This document shows, piece after piece, positions 43,244-52,821 of a DNA stretch of 64,000 bases (positions are counted from its first letter, which is position 1; the number at the start of each line of letters is the position of its first letter). The DNA lies in contig NZ_JANQJQ010000041.1 of NCBI RefSeq assembly GCF_028281565.1, positions 173,065 through 237,064 of the forward strand, in the 5' to 3' direction. The notes beneath the pieces are model-generated. The model saw nothing but the letters and a program-made list of their open reading frames with translations. It did no database searches and had not been told where the DNA came from. This DNA comes from Seonamhaeicola sp. (lineage in GTDB: Bacteria; Bacteroidota; Bacteroidia; Flavobacteriales; Flavobacteriaceae). The translations under genes and the position numbers were made by a program.

Positions 43244-44773
43244 ATGAGTAAATTAATCAAATGTAAAACGATTACAAGAGCCTTAGGCATTATAGCTATT
43301 TGTGCTTTTGTGTCCTGTACATCTCAAAAGAAAAAAGAAACTTCTTTCAAGTATGAAGAGAATTGGGAGAGTTTAAAGTATTATGAGATCCCGCAATGGA
43401 TGAAAGATGCCAAATTTGGAATTTTTATTCACTGGGGTCCAAATTCAGTAGCGGAATTGCATACCGATTGGTACCCGCGTTGGATGTACCTGGATTCAGG
43501 GCATGTAGACCATGTAACCGGAAAGAAAATTAATGATATTCCACATCCCGCATCAGTTTACCACAAAGAGAAATTCGGGAACCAAAAGGAGTTTGGTTAT
43601 AAAGACCTGATCCCTATGTGGACCATGGAAAACTTTGATGCTAAATCCTGGGTAGATCTGTTCAAAGATGCAGGAGCACAATACGTAGTGCCGGTAGCTG
43701 AACATCATGATGGGTACGCGCTGTATGAATCAAGTATAACGCCCTACAATGCAGTTGATATGGGCCCGAAGCGAGATGTTTTTAAAGAACTGACCGATGA
43801 AATTAAAAAACAGGGGTTGATCTGTGGGGCAAGTTCACACCTGGCATTTAATTGGAACTTCTATACACAAAAACCTCATTTTGATACGGGAGATCTTCAA
43901 TATGCAGCATTATATGCACCACCGCATGAACCTTATTCACCTGCAAGTGCAGAATGGTTGGCCAATACCTGGTGGCCCAGAACAAAGGAAATTATAGATA
44001 AATACCAACCGGATATCCTATGGTTCGATTTTTATTTGGACCGCCCTGAGTTTGCACCCTATCACAAAAAACTGGCGGCCTATTATTATAATTCAGGATT
44101 GGAACGAAATAAGACTGTGGTTCTCCAAACGAAAAATTTAAGGTACGAATCGTTTAAGCCGGGGACACACATGCTGGATTTAGAGCGTAGCAAAATGGAC
44201 TCCCTGCGAAAAGCGTACTGGCAAACCGATACCTCCATTGGTAAGAACTCCTGGTATTATGCCGAAAACTGGATCCCGAAATCTGCCGGAAGTTTGATTG
44301 CCGATTTGATGGATATCGTTAGTAAAAATGGGTGTTTGTTACTTAATATTGGCCCCAGAAAGGACGGTATTATTCCTGACGACCAAAAAGAAACCTTATT
44401 GGAGATTGGGAAATGGTTACAAACTAACGGAGAAGCTGTTTACGGCTCTAAGTATTATGAAGTTTACGGGGAAGGGCCGACAAAAACCGAAACCGGTCAT
44501 CTTTCCGAAGGAAAAAATAAAGGATTCACTCAGGAGGATATCCGCTTTACAACAAATGGTGATGTACTTTATGCAACTGTTTTGGTGCCACCTACGGAAG
44601 ATATCCATATCAAATATTTGTCCAACTCTAAAATGGACATCAAATCCGTTAAGCTTTTAGGCTATGAAGGAACTGTTGAATTTGAACAATCAGAAGAAGG
44701 AACCACTATAACATTACCGGCTGATACTAATTTGAAATACGCATGGGTTTTTAAAATCGATACTAAAGGTTAG
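43244..44773 (+). CDS. GH29 alpha-L-fucosidase/alpha-L-galactosidase, lipoprotein (third copy)
   Basis: 509 aa, lipobox Cys25 in FVSC. FGIFIHWGPNSVAE, AEHHDGYALYES and nucleophile Asp262 in ILWFDFYL mark GH29. It carries an inserted stretch about residues 85-105 (DSGHVDHVTGKKINDIPHPA) not seen in the other two. Two sulfatases and a GH16 follow in the same direction, implying sulfated substrates. Confidence 0.88.
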   Translation: MSKLIKCKTITRALGIIAICAFVSCTSQKKKETSFKYEENWESLKYYEIPQWMKDAKFGIFIHWGPNSVAELHTDWYPRWMYLDSGHVDHVTGKKINDIPHPASVYHKEKFGNQKEFGYKDLIPMWTMENFDAKSWVDLFKDAGAQYVVPVAEHHDGYALYESSITPYNAVDMGPKRDVFKELTDEIKKQGLICGASSHLAFNWNFYTQKPHFDTGDLQYAALYAPPHEPYSPASAEWLANTWWPRTKEIIDKYQPDILWFDFYLDRPEFAPYHKKLAAYYYNSGLERNKTVVLQTKNLRYESFKPGTHMLDLERSKMDSLRKAYWQTDTSIGKNSWYYAENWIPKSAGSLIADLMDIVSKNGCLLLNIGPRKDGIIPDDQKETLLEIGKWLQTNGEAVYGSKYYEVYGEGPTKTETGHLSEGKNKGFTQEDIRFTTNGDVLYATVLVPPTEDIHIKYLSNSKMDIKSVKLLGYEGTVEFEQSEEGTTITLPADTNLKYAWVFKIDTKG

Positions 44774-44784
44774 ATAATTTGTTT

Positions 44785-46629
44785 ATGGTAACAAGGCGAT
44801 TTAGTAGAGCATTTGTATTAGAAGTATGCACGCTGTTTGTGCGGTTGTTTTTACCTGCGCTTTTAGTATTTGCATCTTGCACACAACCACCCTCGGATAC
44901 CAAACCACCTAATGTGATTTTAATCCTTACAGATGATCAGGGATACGGTGATTTGAGTTGTCATGGTAACCAATACATAAAAACGCCCAATATTGATAAA
45001 CTTTACAAAGAATCGGTACGGTTTACAGATTTCCACGTAGATCCTACCTGTGCGCCAACAAGAGCAGCACTTATGACCGGGAAATATGCACATCATGCAG
45101 GCGTTTGGCATACTATAGCTGGTGGGAATCATTTAAGAACATCTGAAGTCACTATGGCCGATGTTTTTAAGGAAGCCGGTTACAGAACCGGATTATTCGG
45201 GAAATGGCATTTGGGGTCAAATTACCCGTATCGACCTATGGACAGGGGTTTTGATGAATGGCTGGGGCACGGTGACGGGGGTACGGGAACGACCGATGAT
45301 TGGTTTGATAATGACCGGGTAAACGACTATTATTGGCATAATGGAGAACGAGAACAGCGAGACGGGTTTGCCCCGGATGTATTCTATCAAGCTGCCATAG
45401 ATTTTATTAAAAAGGAAGGAGAAGAGGACAAACCATTTTTCGTTTATTTACCTACTTACTTACCACATGGTCCGCATACGCTACCGGATGAGTCCTGGGC
45501 AAATAGTGATAATCAGGACGTATCAGAATATGTCTCTTATTTCTTTGCAGGTATTGAGCGTATTGATTGGAATATAGATCGGTTGCAAAAGGCTCTTAAT
45601 GAATCTGGTTTAACTGAAAATACCATTATCATTTTTATGAGTGACAATGGTGGTACGGCAGGAGTGAAATTATTTAATGCGGGCATGAGAGGTCACAAAG
45701 GCCAGGTTTATGATGGAGGCCATAGGGTGCCTTTTTTTATACATTGGCCTAAGGGAAATCTTAAAAAGGGTAATGATGTTGAAGAGCTAACATCGCATAT
45801 TGATGTGCTGCCAACGTTGATTGATTTATGCGATTTGAAGCCTGAAAATGAAATGAATTTTGATGGGAGAAGTTTCAAAAAACAGCTTTTTAATACTGAA
45901 TTAAAGTTGTCTGAACGAACGCTATTTGTTGAAACCCAACGAACATATGAAGCTGAATCATGGGTTAGAACCGCGGGAATGACTAACAAATGGAGATTGG
46001 TTGATAATAGGGAACTGTACAATATAGAAAGTGATCCGGGGCAGATGAATAATGTTATCGGCGAACACCCGGAAGTCGTGGAAGGTATACGGGAGGCTCA
46101 TAAAAATTATTGGGCTAAAGTAACACCAGGAGACAGAGAGCGACCGAGATTTATCATAGGGCACCCTGATGACCCTGAAATCTTCTTAACGCCTTCAGAC
46201 TGGTATTTGCCGAAAGTACCCTGGAATCACGCTCAGGTAGCATCAGGTAGGCCGGAAGCAGGTGAGTGGCTGGTGACCATTGCAGAACAGGGTAACTACA
46301 GATTTGAAGTAAGACGTTGGCCCAGAGAAGCTAGCGCTACTATTCAGGGCGTTGCGGTTTTTCAGAAGCAGGTTGATGCCTGGGATGTCAACGGAGGCGT
46401 AGAAAAGTTCATCTACAGAGATGGAGAAATGAAAGCTTTAAACGTAAATACCATTTCTCTTGAAGTAGGTGAACATAAAAAAACAGCAAAGGTTGATCCA
46501 AAGGAGACTCATGTGATATTTGATTTTGAATTGAAGGAAGGAGACAAAACGGTTAAAGGAATTATGCTCGATGACCAAAATCAGGTGATTGCAGGAACTT
46601 ATTATGTATATGTATCCAAACTAAACTAG
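44785..46629 (+). CDS. S1-family formylglycine sulfatase, lipoprotein
   Basis: Type I sulfatase with metal-binding Asp50-Asp51 (LTDDQGYGD) and the formylglycine site CAPTR at Cys89, then GKWHLG. The ATG at 44785 is preferred to a TTG at 44779; lipobox Cys32 in FASC. It has a C-terminal beta-rich extension of about 130 aa. It should remove sulfate esters from galactan oligosaccharides. A maturase (anaerobic or FGE) is not in the window. S1 subfamily not assigned. Confidence 0.88.
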   Translation: MVTRRFSRAFVLEVCTLFVRLFLPALLVFASCTQPPSDTKPPNVILILTDDQGYGDLSCHGNQYIKTPNIDKLYKESVRFTDFHVDPTCAPTRAALMTGKYAHHAGVWHTIAGGNHLRTSEVTMADVFKEAGYRTGLFGKWHLGSNYPYRPMDRGFDEWLGHGDGGTGTTDDWFDNDRVNDYYWHNGEREQRDGFAPDVFYQAAIDFIKKEGEEDKPFFVYLPTYLPHGPHTLPDESWANSDNQDVSEYVSYFFAGIERIDWNIDRLQKALNESGLTENTIIIFMSDNGGTAGVKLFNAGMRGHKGQVYDGGHRVPFFIHWPKGNLKKGNDVEELTSHIDVLPTLIDLCDLKPENEMNFDGRSFKKQLFNTELKLSERTLFVETQRTYEAESWVRTAGMTNKWRLVDNRELYNIESDPGQMNNVIGEHPEVVEGIREAHKNYWAKVTPGDRERPRFIIGHPDDPEIFLTPSDWYLPKVPWNHAQVASGRPEAGEWLVTIAEQGNYRFEVRRWPREASATIQGVAVFQKQVDAWDVNGGVEKFIYRDGEMKALNVNTISLEVGEHKKTAKVDPKETHVIFDFELKEGDKTVKGIMLDDQNQVIAGTYYVYVSKLN

Positions 46630-46635
46630 AAAAAT

Positions 46636-47508
46636 ATGAAGTGTTCGGTTTTAATAAAGTGTACCGCTACCATAGCATTTATGCTCCTTGTTTCCGGTCT
46701 TTATGCCCAACCCGAAGTGCCGGGTAAAACATGGAAAAAAGTAGAGCGGTTGAGTGATGAATTCGACGGTAGGAAAATAGACAGATCAAAATGGAACATT
46801 GACCCGGAGGGTCATTTTGAGTTAAATTGGATCGGTCGTGCTCCGGCTTTGTTTCAAAAAGAAAGTTTTGATATCCGTGATGGGTATCTGACCATTGAGG
46901 TTGGCAAGTTAAAAAAGCCCTTTATAGAAGATAGAAAATATAGTAAACCTATGGTATACAAATACTATGGCGGTATTTTACGCTCTCATATGAAAACCTC
47001 GGTTGGACACTACTACGAGTGCCGGATGAAAATGAATAAAACCGAAATGGGAGGTGGATTTTGGCTGTGCCATAAAGGGACCTGTGAAAATAAGCATGAA
47101 ATAGATATTACGGAATCTGTGGGCCAATTAACGGAACAGACACATAAGTGGGCTTATGATTGGGACCAGATCATGCATTCTAATGCCATTCACAGGGAAA
47201 CAGCCTGTAATGAATCAAAAAGAGATCAAAAGAAAATGACCCCGCCTACAAAAAATTCCGAACGGTTTTATACTTACGGTTTTTGGTGGAAAAGCCCAAC
47301 AGAATTGTTGTTTTATCTGGATGGTGAATACGTCTATACATTGAACCCGCCCGTTCCTTTTGATCAGGAGTTGGTGTTACAATTTTCAATAGAAGCTTAC
47401 GACTGGAATCCCATTCCGGAAGAAGGTAGCAAAGTGGCTACAGCCAGTAAAGAAGACAGAACCACCTTTGTAGATTATATCCGGGTTTATAAGCTGAAGA
47501 ATAACTAA
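46636..47508 (+). CDS. GH16 endo-galactanase, secreted (second copy)
   Basis: 290 aa, signal peptide ending LYAQ. Catalytic motif EIDITE with Glu155, Asp157 and Glu160. Paralogue of the enzyme at 5702: both share SDEFDG/SDEFNG, WIGRAP and YDWNP/YNWNP. It sits between two sulfatase genes, 6 bp after the first. Agarase and porphyranase are the main options. Confidence 0.85.
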   Translation: MKCSVLIKCTATIAFMLLVSGLYAQPEVPGKTWKKVERLSDEFDGRKIDRSKWNIDPEGHFELNWIGRAPALFQKESFDIRDGYLTIEVGKLKKPFIEDRKYSKPMVYKYYGGILRSHMKTSVGHYYECRMKMNKTEMGGGFWLCHKGTCENKHEIDITESVGQLTEQTHKWAYDWDQIMHSNAIHRETACNESKRDQKKMTPPTKNSERFYTYGFWWKSPTELLFYLDGEYVYTLNPPVPFDQELVLQFSIEAYDWNPIPEEGSKVATASKEDRTTFVDYIRVYKLKNN

Positions 47509-47545
47509 TTACAAAACCTATAATTAATTGAAAAACGTTTTAATC

Positions 47546-49144
47546 ATGAATAAGATATCTCACTTTTTTATACTCCTTCTTTTCTGTGGTGCTTTATATG
47601 CCCAAAAGAAAAAACAACCACCTGTGGTGAGCTCGTCGAATCCAAATATCATTTTCATTATGTCTGATGATCATGCCGCCCAGGCTTTTGGGGTTTATGG
47701 CAGCAGGCTTTCAAATTTGAATTTAACACCAAATCTGGATAGCCTGGCAAATCAGGGGATCCGTTTCGATAATGCGTTTTGTAATAATTCCATATGTACA
47801 CCAAGTAGGGCCTCTATTATTACGGGACAGTACCCGCAAACCAATGGCGTACTGGATCTGGATATTGAATTAGATCAAAGCAAACAATATCTGCCAAAGG
47901 AATTAAAAAAACTCGGTTATAGTACCGCTGTTATTGGCAAATGGCATTTACACAACGAACCCGTTGCCTTTGATTATTACAAAGTGCTTCCGGGACAGGG
48001 TAAATACTTCAACCCGACATTCCATGAAAAAGGCAAAGGTAAATGGCCCAATAATAAGGTGAAGACCGAAGGACACTCAACAGATGTTATTACCGATTTA
48101 AGTATTGATTATATTAAAAACAGGGATAAGTCCAAACCTTTTTTCCTGATGCATCATTATAAAGCACCTCATGACTTTTTTGAATATGCACCAAGGTATG
48201 AAGCGTTTTTAGCAGATACGGAGATTCCGGAGCCTTCAAGTTTATATTACCAACCCAATTGGGGGTCAGAAGGGACAAGAGGCATTAATGATTCTTTGAT
48301 CACTTATATTGGAACATCGGTTTCAGATCGTCATATGTACCGCAATTATAACTGGATGCTAAATGGAGGTAAATACAAAGGACAGGAATCGGCTCATCAG
48401 GGCTACCAGACCTATATGAAGCGATACCTGCGCTGTGTTAAGGGTGTGGATGATAATCTGGGACGACTGTTCGACTATTTAAAATCTGAAGGCCTTTGGG
48501 AAAACACGGTAATTATTTATACGGGAGATCAGGGCATGATGCTTGGCGAACATGATTTACAGGATAAACGCTGGATGTATGACGAAGCTATGCGTATGCC
48601 ATACATTATGCATTATCCCAAACTGATCAAACCTGAAAGTGTAACGGATCTTTTAATAAATAATACGGATTTTGCCCCAACTATGATCGAACTGGCAGGA
48701 GGTACAACTCCGGATTATATGCAAGGGAAGAGTTTTATAAAAACGCTTAAGGGAAAAGAAGAGAAAGACTGGAGAACCGCTACGTATTACAGATATTGGA
48801 TGCATATCATTCATCATTATGTACCGGCACATTTTGGGGTTAGATCTAAAGATTATAAGCTTATTTTCTATTATGGAAAGCATTATTTGGATCCTTCGGA
48901 GTTTGGTAAACACTATTGGGCAAAACAGTATTATGGCATAGATAGGGAAACACCCCATACCTGGGAGTTTTATGATCTCAAAAATGACCCTGAAGAATTA
49001 GATAATCGTTATGATGATCCGAAATATCACGACATTATTGTTGAACTTAAAGCAGAATTAAAAAGGCAACGGGTTGAATTAAATGAAACGGATAAAAACT
49101 TCCCTGAAATACAAGCTATAGTAGATAAACATTGGAATGATTAG
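47546..49144 (+). CDS. S1-family formylglycine sulfatase, secreted (second)
   Basis: Starts at the ATG 47546 with a signal peptide ending LYAQ, followed by a basic KKK stretch. Metal Asp41-Asp42 in MSDDHAAQAFG and formylglycine site CTPSR at Cys84, then IGKWHL. The overall pattern resembles the N-acetylglucosamine-6-sulfatase-like S1 branch, which includes L-galactose-6-sulfate sulfatases of porphyran loci. Last gene of the galactan operon; a strong terminator follows. Confidence 0.87.
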   Translation: MNKISHFFILLLFCGALYAQKKKQPPVVSSSNPNIIFIMSDDHAAQAFGVYGSRLSNLNLTPNLDSLANQGIRFDNAFCNNSICTPSRASIITGQYPQTNGVLDLDIELDQSKQYLPKELKKLGYSTAVIGKWHLHNEPVAFDYYKVLPGQGKYFNPTFHEKGKGKWPNNKVKTEGHSTDVITDLSIDYIKNRDKSKPFFLMHHYKAPHDFFEYAPRYEAFLADTEIPEPSSLYYQPNWGSEGTRGINDSLITYIGTSVSDRHMYRNYNWMLNGGKYKGQESAHQGYQTYMKRYLRCVKGVDDNLGRLFDYLKSEGLWENTVIIYTGDQGMMLGEHDLQDKRWMYDEAMRMPYIMHYPKLIKPESVTDLLINNTDFAPTMIELAGGTTPDYMQGKSFIKTLKGKEEKDWRTATYYRYWMHIIHHYVPAHFGVRSKDYKLIFYYGKHYLDPSEFGKHYWAKQYYGIDRETPHTWEFYDLKNDPEELDNRYDDPKYHDIIVELKAELKRQRVELNETDKNFPEIQAIVDKHWND

Positions 49145-49180
49145 TGAAATCAATACCAGACGCATTGATAAAAAAACAAA

Positions 49181-49220
49181 ACCCCGAATTTGATTCTGAT
49201 GATCAATTTCGGGGTTTTTT
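49181..49220 (+). terminator. Terminator after the sulfatase
   Basis: CCCCGAATTTGAT and ATCAATTTCGGGG form a stem with a 7-base loop and a TTTTTT tail. The following 49221-49431 shows no gene. Confidence 0.85.
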
Positions 49221-49431
49221 AATCAATTATCTCCAGTTCTACTAGTTCGCAGCTTACATCCAATCTGTTTAAACCTTCGATCCTGAATAAGCCATAAAAA
49301 TCTTACCTTGAAAGCATTATTTTTTATATATTAGAGCCCTTCCTAAGGTCTCTGAAGTAGCCGAGTAGAATAGATTTTTTCCGGATTTATAGAGCCGATT
49401 AATTTTAGCAAACAGGTATTATATTTTAACT

Positions 49432-51201
49432 ATGAGTAACCATTCAAAACCTGGCACATTCCATTTAGGTATTACCATGGCCGGTGCCATTTCCGCAGGT
49501 GCTTATACCGCAGGATTTATGGATTATATTTTAGAGGCGCTTTCAGCCTGGGAAGCGGCTAAAAAGAAGCATGAAAACGACCCAAATAGTACGATTCCAA
49601 ACCACAATGTTGTTATTGATGCCATTGGAGGTGCCTCGGCCGGTGGTATGGTAAGTATGATAGCAGCCTTAGCGTTATACGAAGGAAATATGCAACCGGT
49701 CAGAGAAGTTTCAAACACCAGGACCGGTAATATACTTTATGATAGTTGGGTGTTCCTCGATGACGATGACAGTCTTTATGATGGCAGAAAACACGGGAAA
49801 ACAACTTTTGAAAAGATGTTATCCACTAGTGATTTAAGCTCTGGGAAAGGAGCCCCTTCGTTGTTGAACTCCATACCGATTGACAGGATTGCCGATAGGG
49901 TTTTTGAGCAACTGTCTTCTACGGCTGGCCCTGACAATTTTCCTGCCTATATTTCAGATGATCTCCGAGTCCTGCTTACCGTAACAAGTTTGCGCCCTTT
50001 AGATTATAAGGTAAAATTCAGTAAGATCAAATCCAAGTTTCTCGATTCGACTCCCGGCCATCGTGTAAGCAATCATGACATCGTAGCGCATTTTAAATTG
50101 AAATACGATGACACTACCGACAAGAATAAATATTTGCCCTTCCACCCCCATAAATCTGATTTGGATATTGGTAACGGTAAGAATCTAAAGTCAAATAGGG
50201 ATTTTTTAATCAAGGTAACCAAGGCTACCGGTGCTTTTCCTATTGGCCTGGCACCGCGTTATTTTGAGTCTGATTTTCCTCAGGAATATGTAAATAACAG
50301 TTTGGTGGAACGAAAAGCCTTTACCTCACAAATGGATGTTGAATTGGATTTAAACACCAGGGAACATTTTAAGTTCACTGCTGTTGACGGAGGTGCTATA
50401 AATAACGAGCCCTTTGATGAGGTATTAAGGTGCCTGGTAGCTAATCATGGGCCGGAAGACCCGGATAACCCAAAATATGGAACCATATTAATTGATCCGT
50501 TCCCGGACTTTGAAGATGAAAAGGGATCCCAGGAGCCAGACTATGAAAGAACCAGTATTATGGATATTGTTTGGGATTTAATTCCAACGGTCCTTAACCA
50601 GGCCCGAAATAAACAAAGTGATACTTACGGTACCGGATTATTTAAACTGATGGCTTTTCCAAGGAAGTTGCAACTGGGAACATTACAGGAAGTGGAGCAT
50701 CCGCCTTTAGCAACCGGGGCCATAGGAGGCTTTGGAGGCTTTTTGGATATTGAGTTCAGGAAGCACGATTTCTTTTTAGGACGTAAAAATGCCAGAAATT
50801 TTTTAAGAGGCATTATGCTTATGGAGTACGATAAGGATGACCCCGACAATTTGTTTTATGGCGTTAGCGATGAAGCAGTTAAAAAATTTAAAAGAGTAGT
50901 GGGAGGAAAGGTTTTTATGCCAATAATCCCTGATGTTAGCAAATTGGATCCCGATGATGATTCTAATCCTTCCAGGTATGAAATTCAGGACTTTCCCAAA
51001 TTTAATAAGGATGCTTTTATAAAAATGGAAAAACCTGTTAAAAACAGGATCAAAGCCATTTTAAAAGCCGAACTCAAAGGAAAAATATCAGGATGGTTTT
51101 GGAGCCTTGGCAAAAATATAATCATTAATAGGATTTCCAGGAAGATGACTAAATGGGTTATGGAAACTATTGAAAAGGATTTTGCTAAACGTGGGATGTA
51201 A
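49432..51201 (+). CDS. Patatin-like phospholipase family protein
   Basis: A 589-aa protein with the patatin set: oxyanion glycine motif MAGAISAGAYTAG, nucleophile Ser69 in GGASAGGM, and Asp319 in VDGGAINNEP. No signal peptide. The C-terminal 60 residues are basic and may bind membranes. It is a lipid acyl hydrolase by family; the physiological substrate is unknown. It stands alone between two terminators and is probably not part of the sugar loci. Confidence 0.8.
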   Translation: MSNHSKPGTFHLGITMAGAISAGAYTAGFMDYILEALSAWEAAKKKHENDPNSTIPNHNVVIDAIGGASAGGMVSMIAALALYEGNMQPVREVSNTRTGNILYDSWVFLDDDDSLYDGRKHGKTTFEKMLSTSDLSSGKGAPSLLNSIPIDRIADRVFEQLSSTAGPDNFPAYISDDLRVLLTVTSLRPLDYKVKFSKIKSKFLDSTPGHRVSNHDIVAHFKLKYDDTTDKNKYLPFHPHKSDLDIGNGKNLKSNRDFLIKVTKATGAFPIGLAPRYFESDFPQEYVNNSLVERKAFTSQMDVELDLNTREHFKFTAVDGGAINNEPFDEVLRCLVANHGPEDPDNPKYGTILIDPFPDFEDEKGSQEPDYERTSIMDIVWDLIPTVLNQARNKQSDTYGTGLFKLMAFPRKLQLGTLQEVEHPPLATGAIGGFGGFLDIEFRKHDFFLGRKNARNFLRGIMLMEYDKDDPDNLFYGVSDEAVKKFKRVVGGKVFMPIIPDVSKLDPDDDSNPSRYEIQDFPKFNKDAFIKMEKPVKNRIKAILKAELKGKISGWFWSLGKNIIINRISRKMTKWVMETIEKDFAKRGM

Positions 51202-51212
51202 CGTATCCTTAG

Positions 51213-51285
51213 TAGTGAGATCGAGATTTATTATATGAATCTTTTTAGAGAGGCCTCCAGGTTATGAAAAGCTGAATCCCCTCGC
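51213..51285 (-). pseudogene. Decayed tRNA-Met copy (fragment A)
   Basis: TAGTGAGATCGAGATTT (one mismatch to the 3' end of the tRNA-Met at 61491) is followed by an unrelated 19-bp stretch, then CCTCCAGGTTATGAA, which matches the tRNA anticodon arm, and finally CCTCGC, matching the acceptor end. The D-arm is missing. Same orientation as the intact tRNA. Confidence 0.6.
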
Positions 51286-51322
51286 TGGTACACGATTGTA
51301 TCGCGTTCCAAAATAACATTAC

Positions 51323-51355
51323 AAAGCTATTCTAATTTTAGAGTAGCTTTTGTAT
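51323..51355. terminator. Hairpin terminator between patatin and beta-barrel genes
   Basis: AAAGCTATTCT and AGAGTAGCTTT with a six-base loop; T-rich on the plus side. It can serve both convergent genes. Confidence 0.75.
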
Positions 51356-51422
51356 TTTAGGAATTGATTCCAACTCGGAATGCGTAATAAGTTTTTATCC
51401 GTTTAGCATTTAAGGTCTAACA

Positions 51423-51977
51423 TCAGAAATGCCAGCCCAACTTTATAGATATTTCAGGTGTTAGCAACAGTGTTTCAAAAGTGCTTTGATCAACCATGAC
51501 GTTTTTGTCACCTTCAATCCTAAGATGTCCGGCTACCCAGGGGTTTAAATAAAAGTTCTTGTAAAATTTCCAGACATATCCTCCGCCAAGAGTAAATATG
51601 ATATTGTTGTATTCTGCAGTTTCTAATTTTGCATCGGTCTGTATCTTAGCATCCCAATATTCTAAGCCGGGTCCTATCCACCAACCTTTAAAGCCCGGTT
51701 TAAAAAAATAATCTACAATAGCCGCATAAACGTTAATGTCATTATTGGTGAAACCATCCTCTAAGATAAAGTCAGGCGCTTCTATTTTTGTAATGACCGC
51801 TCTATATCTAAAATGATTATGGCCAACCCAAACCGAACCATAATAACCTTTAAAGATATACGGTACGGCATCCAGCTCAAAACCTATACGAGTACTTTTT
51901 GTTGATTCATTATCTTGTTGTCCATGAGATAAAACAGAAAATAGAATGAGGCAGAAAGATAAGAATGTTGCTTTCAT
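51423..51977 (-). CDS. Predicted outer-membrane beta-barrel protein of unknown function
   Basis: A 184-aa protein with a signal peptide ending SHGQ and a string of alternating aromatic strands (GSVWVGHNHFRYRAV, NFYLNPWVAGHLRIEG) finishing in the terminal phenylalanine KLGWHF. This is the layout of a small 8-strand outer-membrane barrel. I do not recognise a family. It stands between a decayed tRNA copy and the efflux operon. Confidence 0.6.
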   Translation of the reverse strand: MKATFLSFCLILFSVLSHGQQDNESTKSTRIGFELDAVPYIFKGYYGSVWVGHNHFRYRAVITKIEAPDFILEDGFTNNDINVYAAIVDYFFKPGFKGWWIGPGLEYWDAKIQTDAKLETAEYNNIIFTLGGGYVWKFYKNFYLNPWVAGHLRIEGDKNVMVDQSTFETLLLTPEISIKLGWHF

Positions 51978-52137
51978 GGTATGAATTTATTTGGCAAAGT
52001 ACCATAGCAGTTTCATTTATCAAATGATTTTTATCATCTAAAGCGTTATTTTTTAAGGCTTGAATTTAGCACTTCTATTATTACTAAACACATGACCCAT
52101 TAGCATAATTCCTTTGCTGTAAGATTTTGTTATAAAG

Positions 52138-52818
52138 TTATACAATCCTACCATCCGCTAGTTCTATAATCCTATCACAGCGTTTTGCAAAATCATGGTC
52201 ATGGGTAACAGCAATTATGGTTTGTCCCAACTCTTTGGCCAGGTGTCGAAAGGTCTCTATGACAACATTGGCATTTTTTGAGTCCAGATTTCCGGTAGGT
52301 TCATCACCCATAATTATTGCAGGCTCATTCATCATGGCTCTGGCGATGGCTATACGCTGTTGTTGTCCACCTGATAAACGGGATGCCAACTTTTTTTCCT
52401 GGCCTTTTACATCTAAAAGGTTTATCAATTCCAGCGCACGATGTTCGATTTCTTCTTTGGGTTTTTTATTCAGTTTTAAGGCCGGTAGCATTAAATTATC
52501 CAACACTGTAAATTCGGGTAATAGATAATGAAATTGAAATACAAAGCCGATGTGCTCATTACGAAAATCTGCCAGTTGCTTTTGATTTAAGCCTGTTACC
52601 TGTTGACCATTAATAGTAATGTTGCCTTCGTAGTCGTTATCCATGGTAGAAAGCAGGTACATAAGTGTTGATTTTCCTGAACCTGATTTTCCTGTTATGG
52701 CTACAAACTCCCCTTTATTTACTTCGAAGTTTATGTCTTTAAGCACATGAAAATTCACAGGGTCATAGAAATACTTATTGATTCCGGTAGCAACAATTGA
52801 TTGTTTTGTATTTGTCAT
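52138..52818 (-). CDS. ABC transporter ATPase, MacB/LolD type
   Basis: 226 aa with Walker A (43-51, GKSGSGKST), signature LSGGQQQR (148-155) and Walker B IIMGDEP (168-174). It powers the permease encoded 3 bp upstream. The MacB/LolD class works by mechanotransmission with FtsX-like permeases. Last gene of a four-gene efflux operon. Confidence 0.9.
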   Translation of the reverse strand: MTNTKQSIVATGINKYFYDPVNFHVLKDINFEVNKGEFVAITGKSGSGKSTLMYLLSTMDNDYEGNITINGQQVTGLNQKQLADFRNEHIGFVFQFHYLLPEFTVLDNLMLPALKLNKKPKEEIEHRALELINLLDVKGQEKKLASRLSGGQQQRIAIARAMMNEPAIIMGDEPTGNLDSKNANVVIETFRHLAKELGQTIIAVTHDHDFAKRCDRIIELADGRIV

Positions 52819-52821
52819 AAT

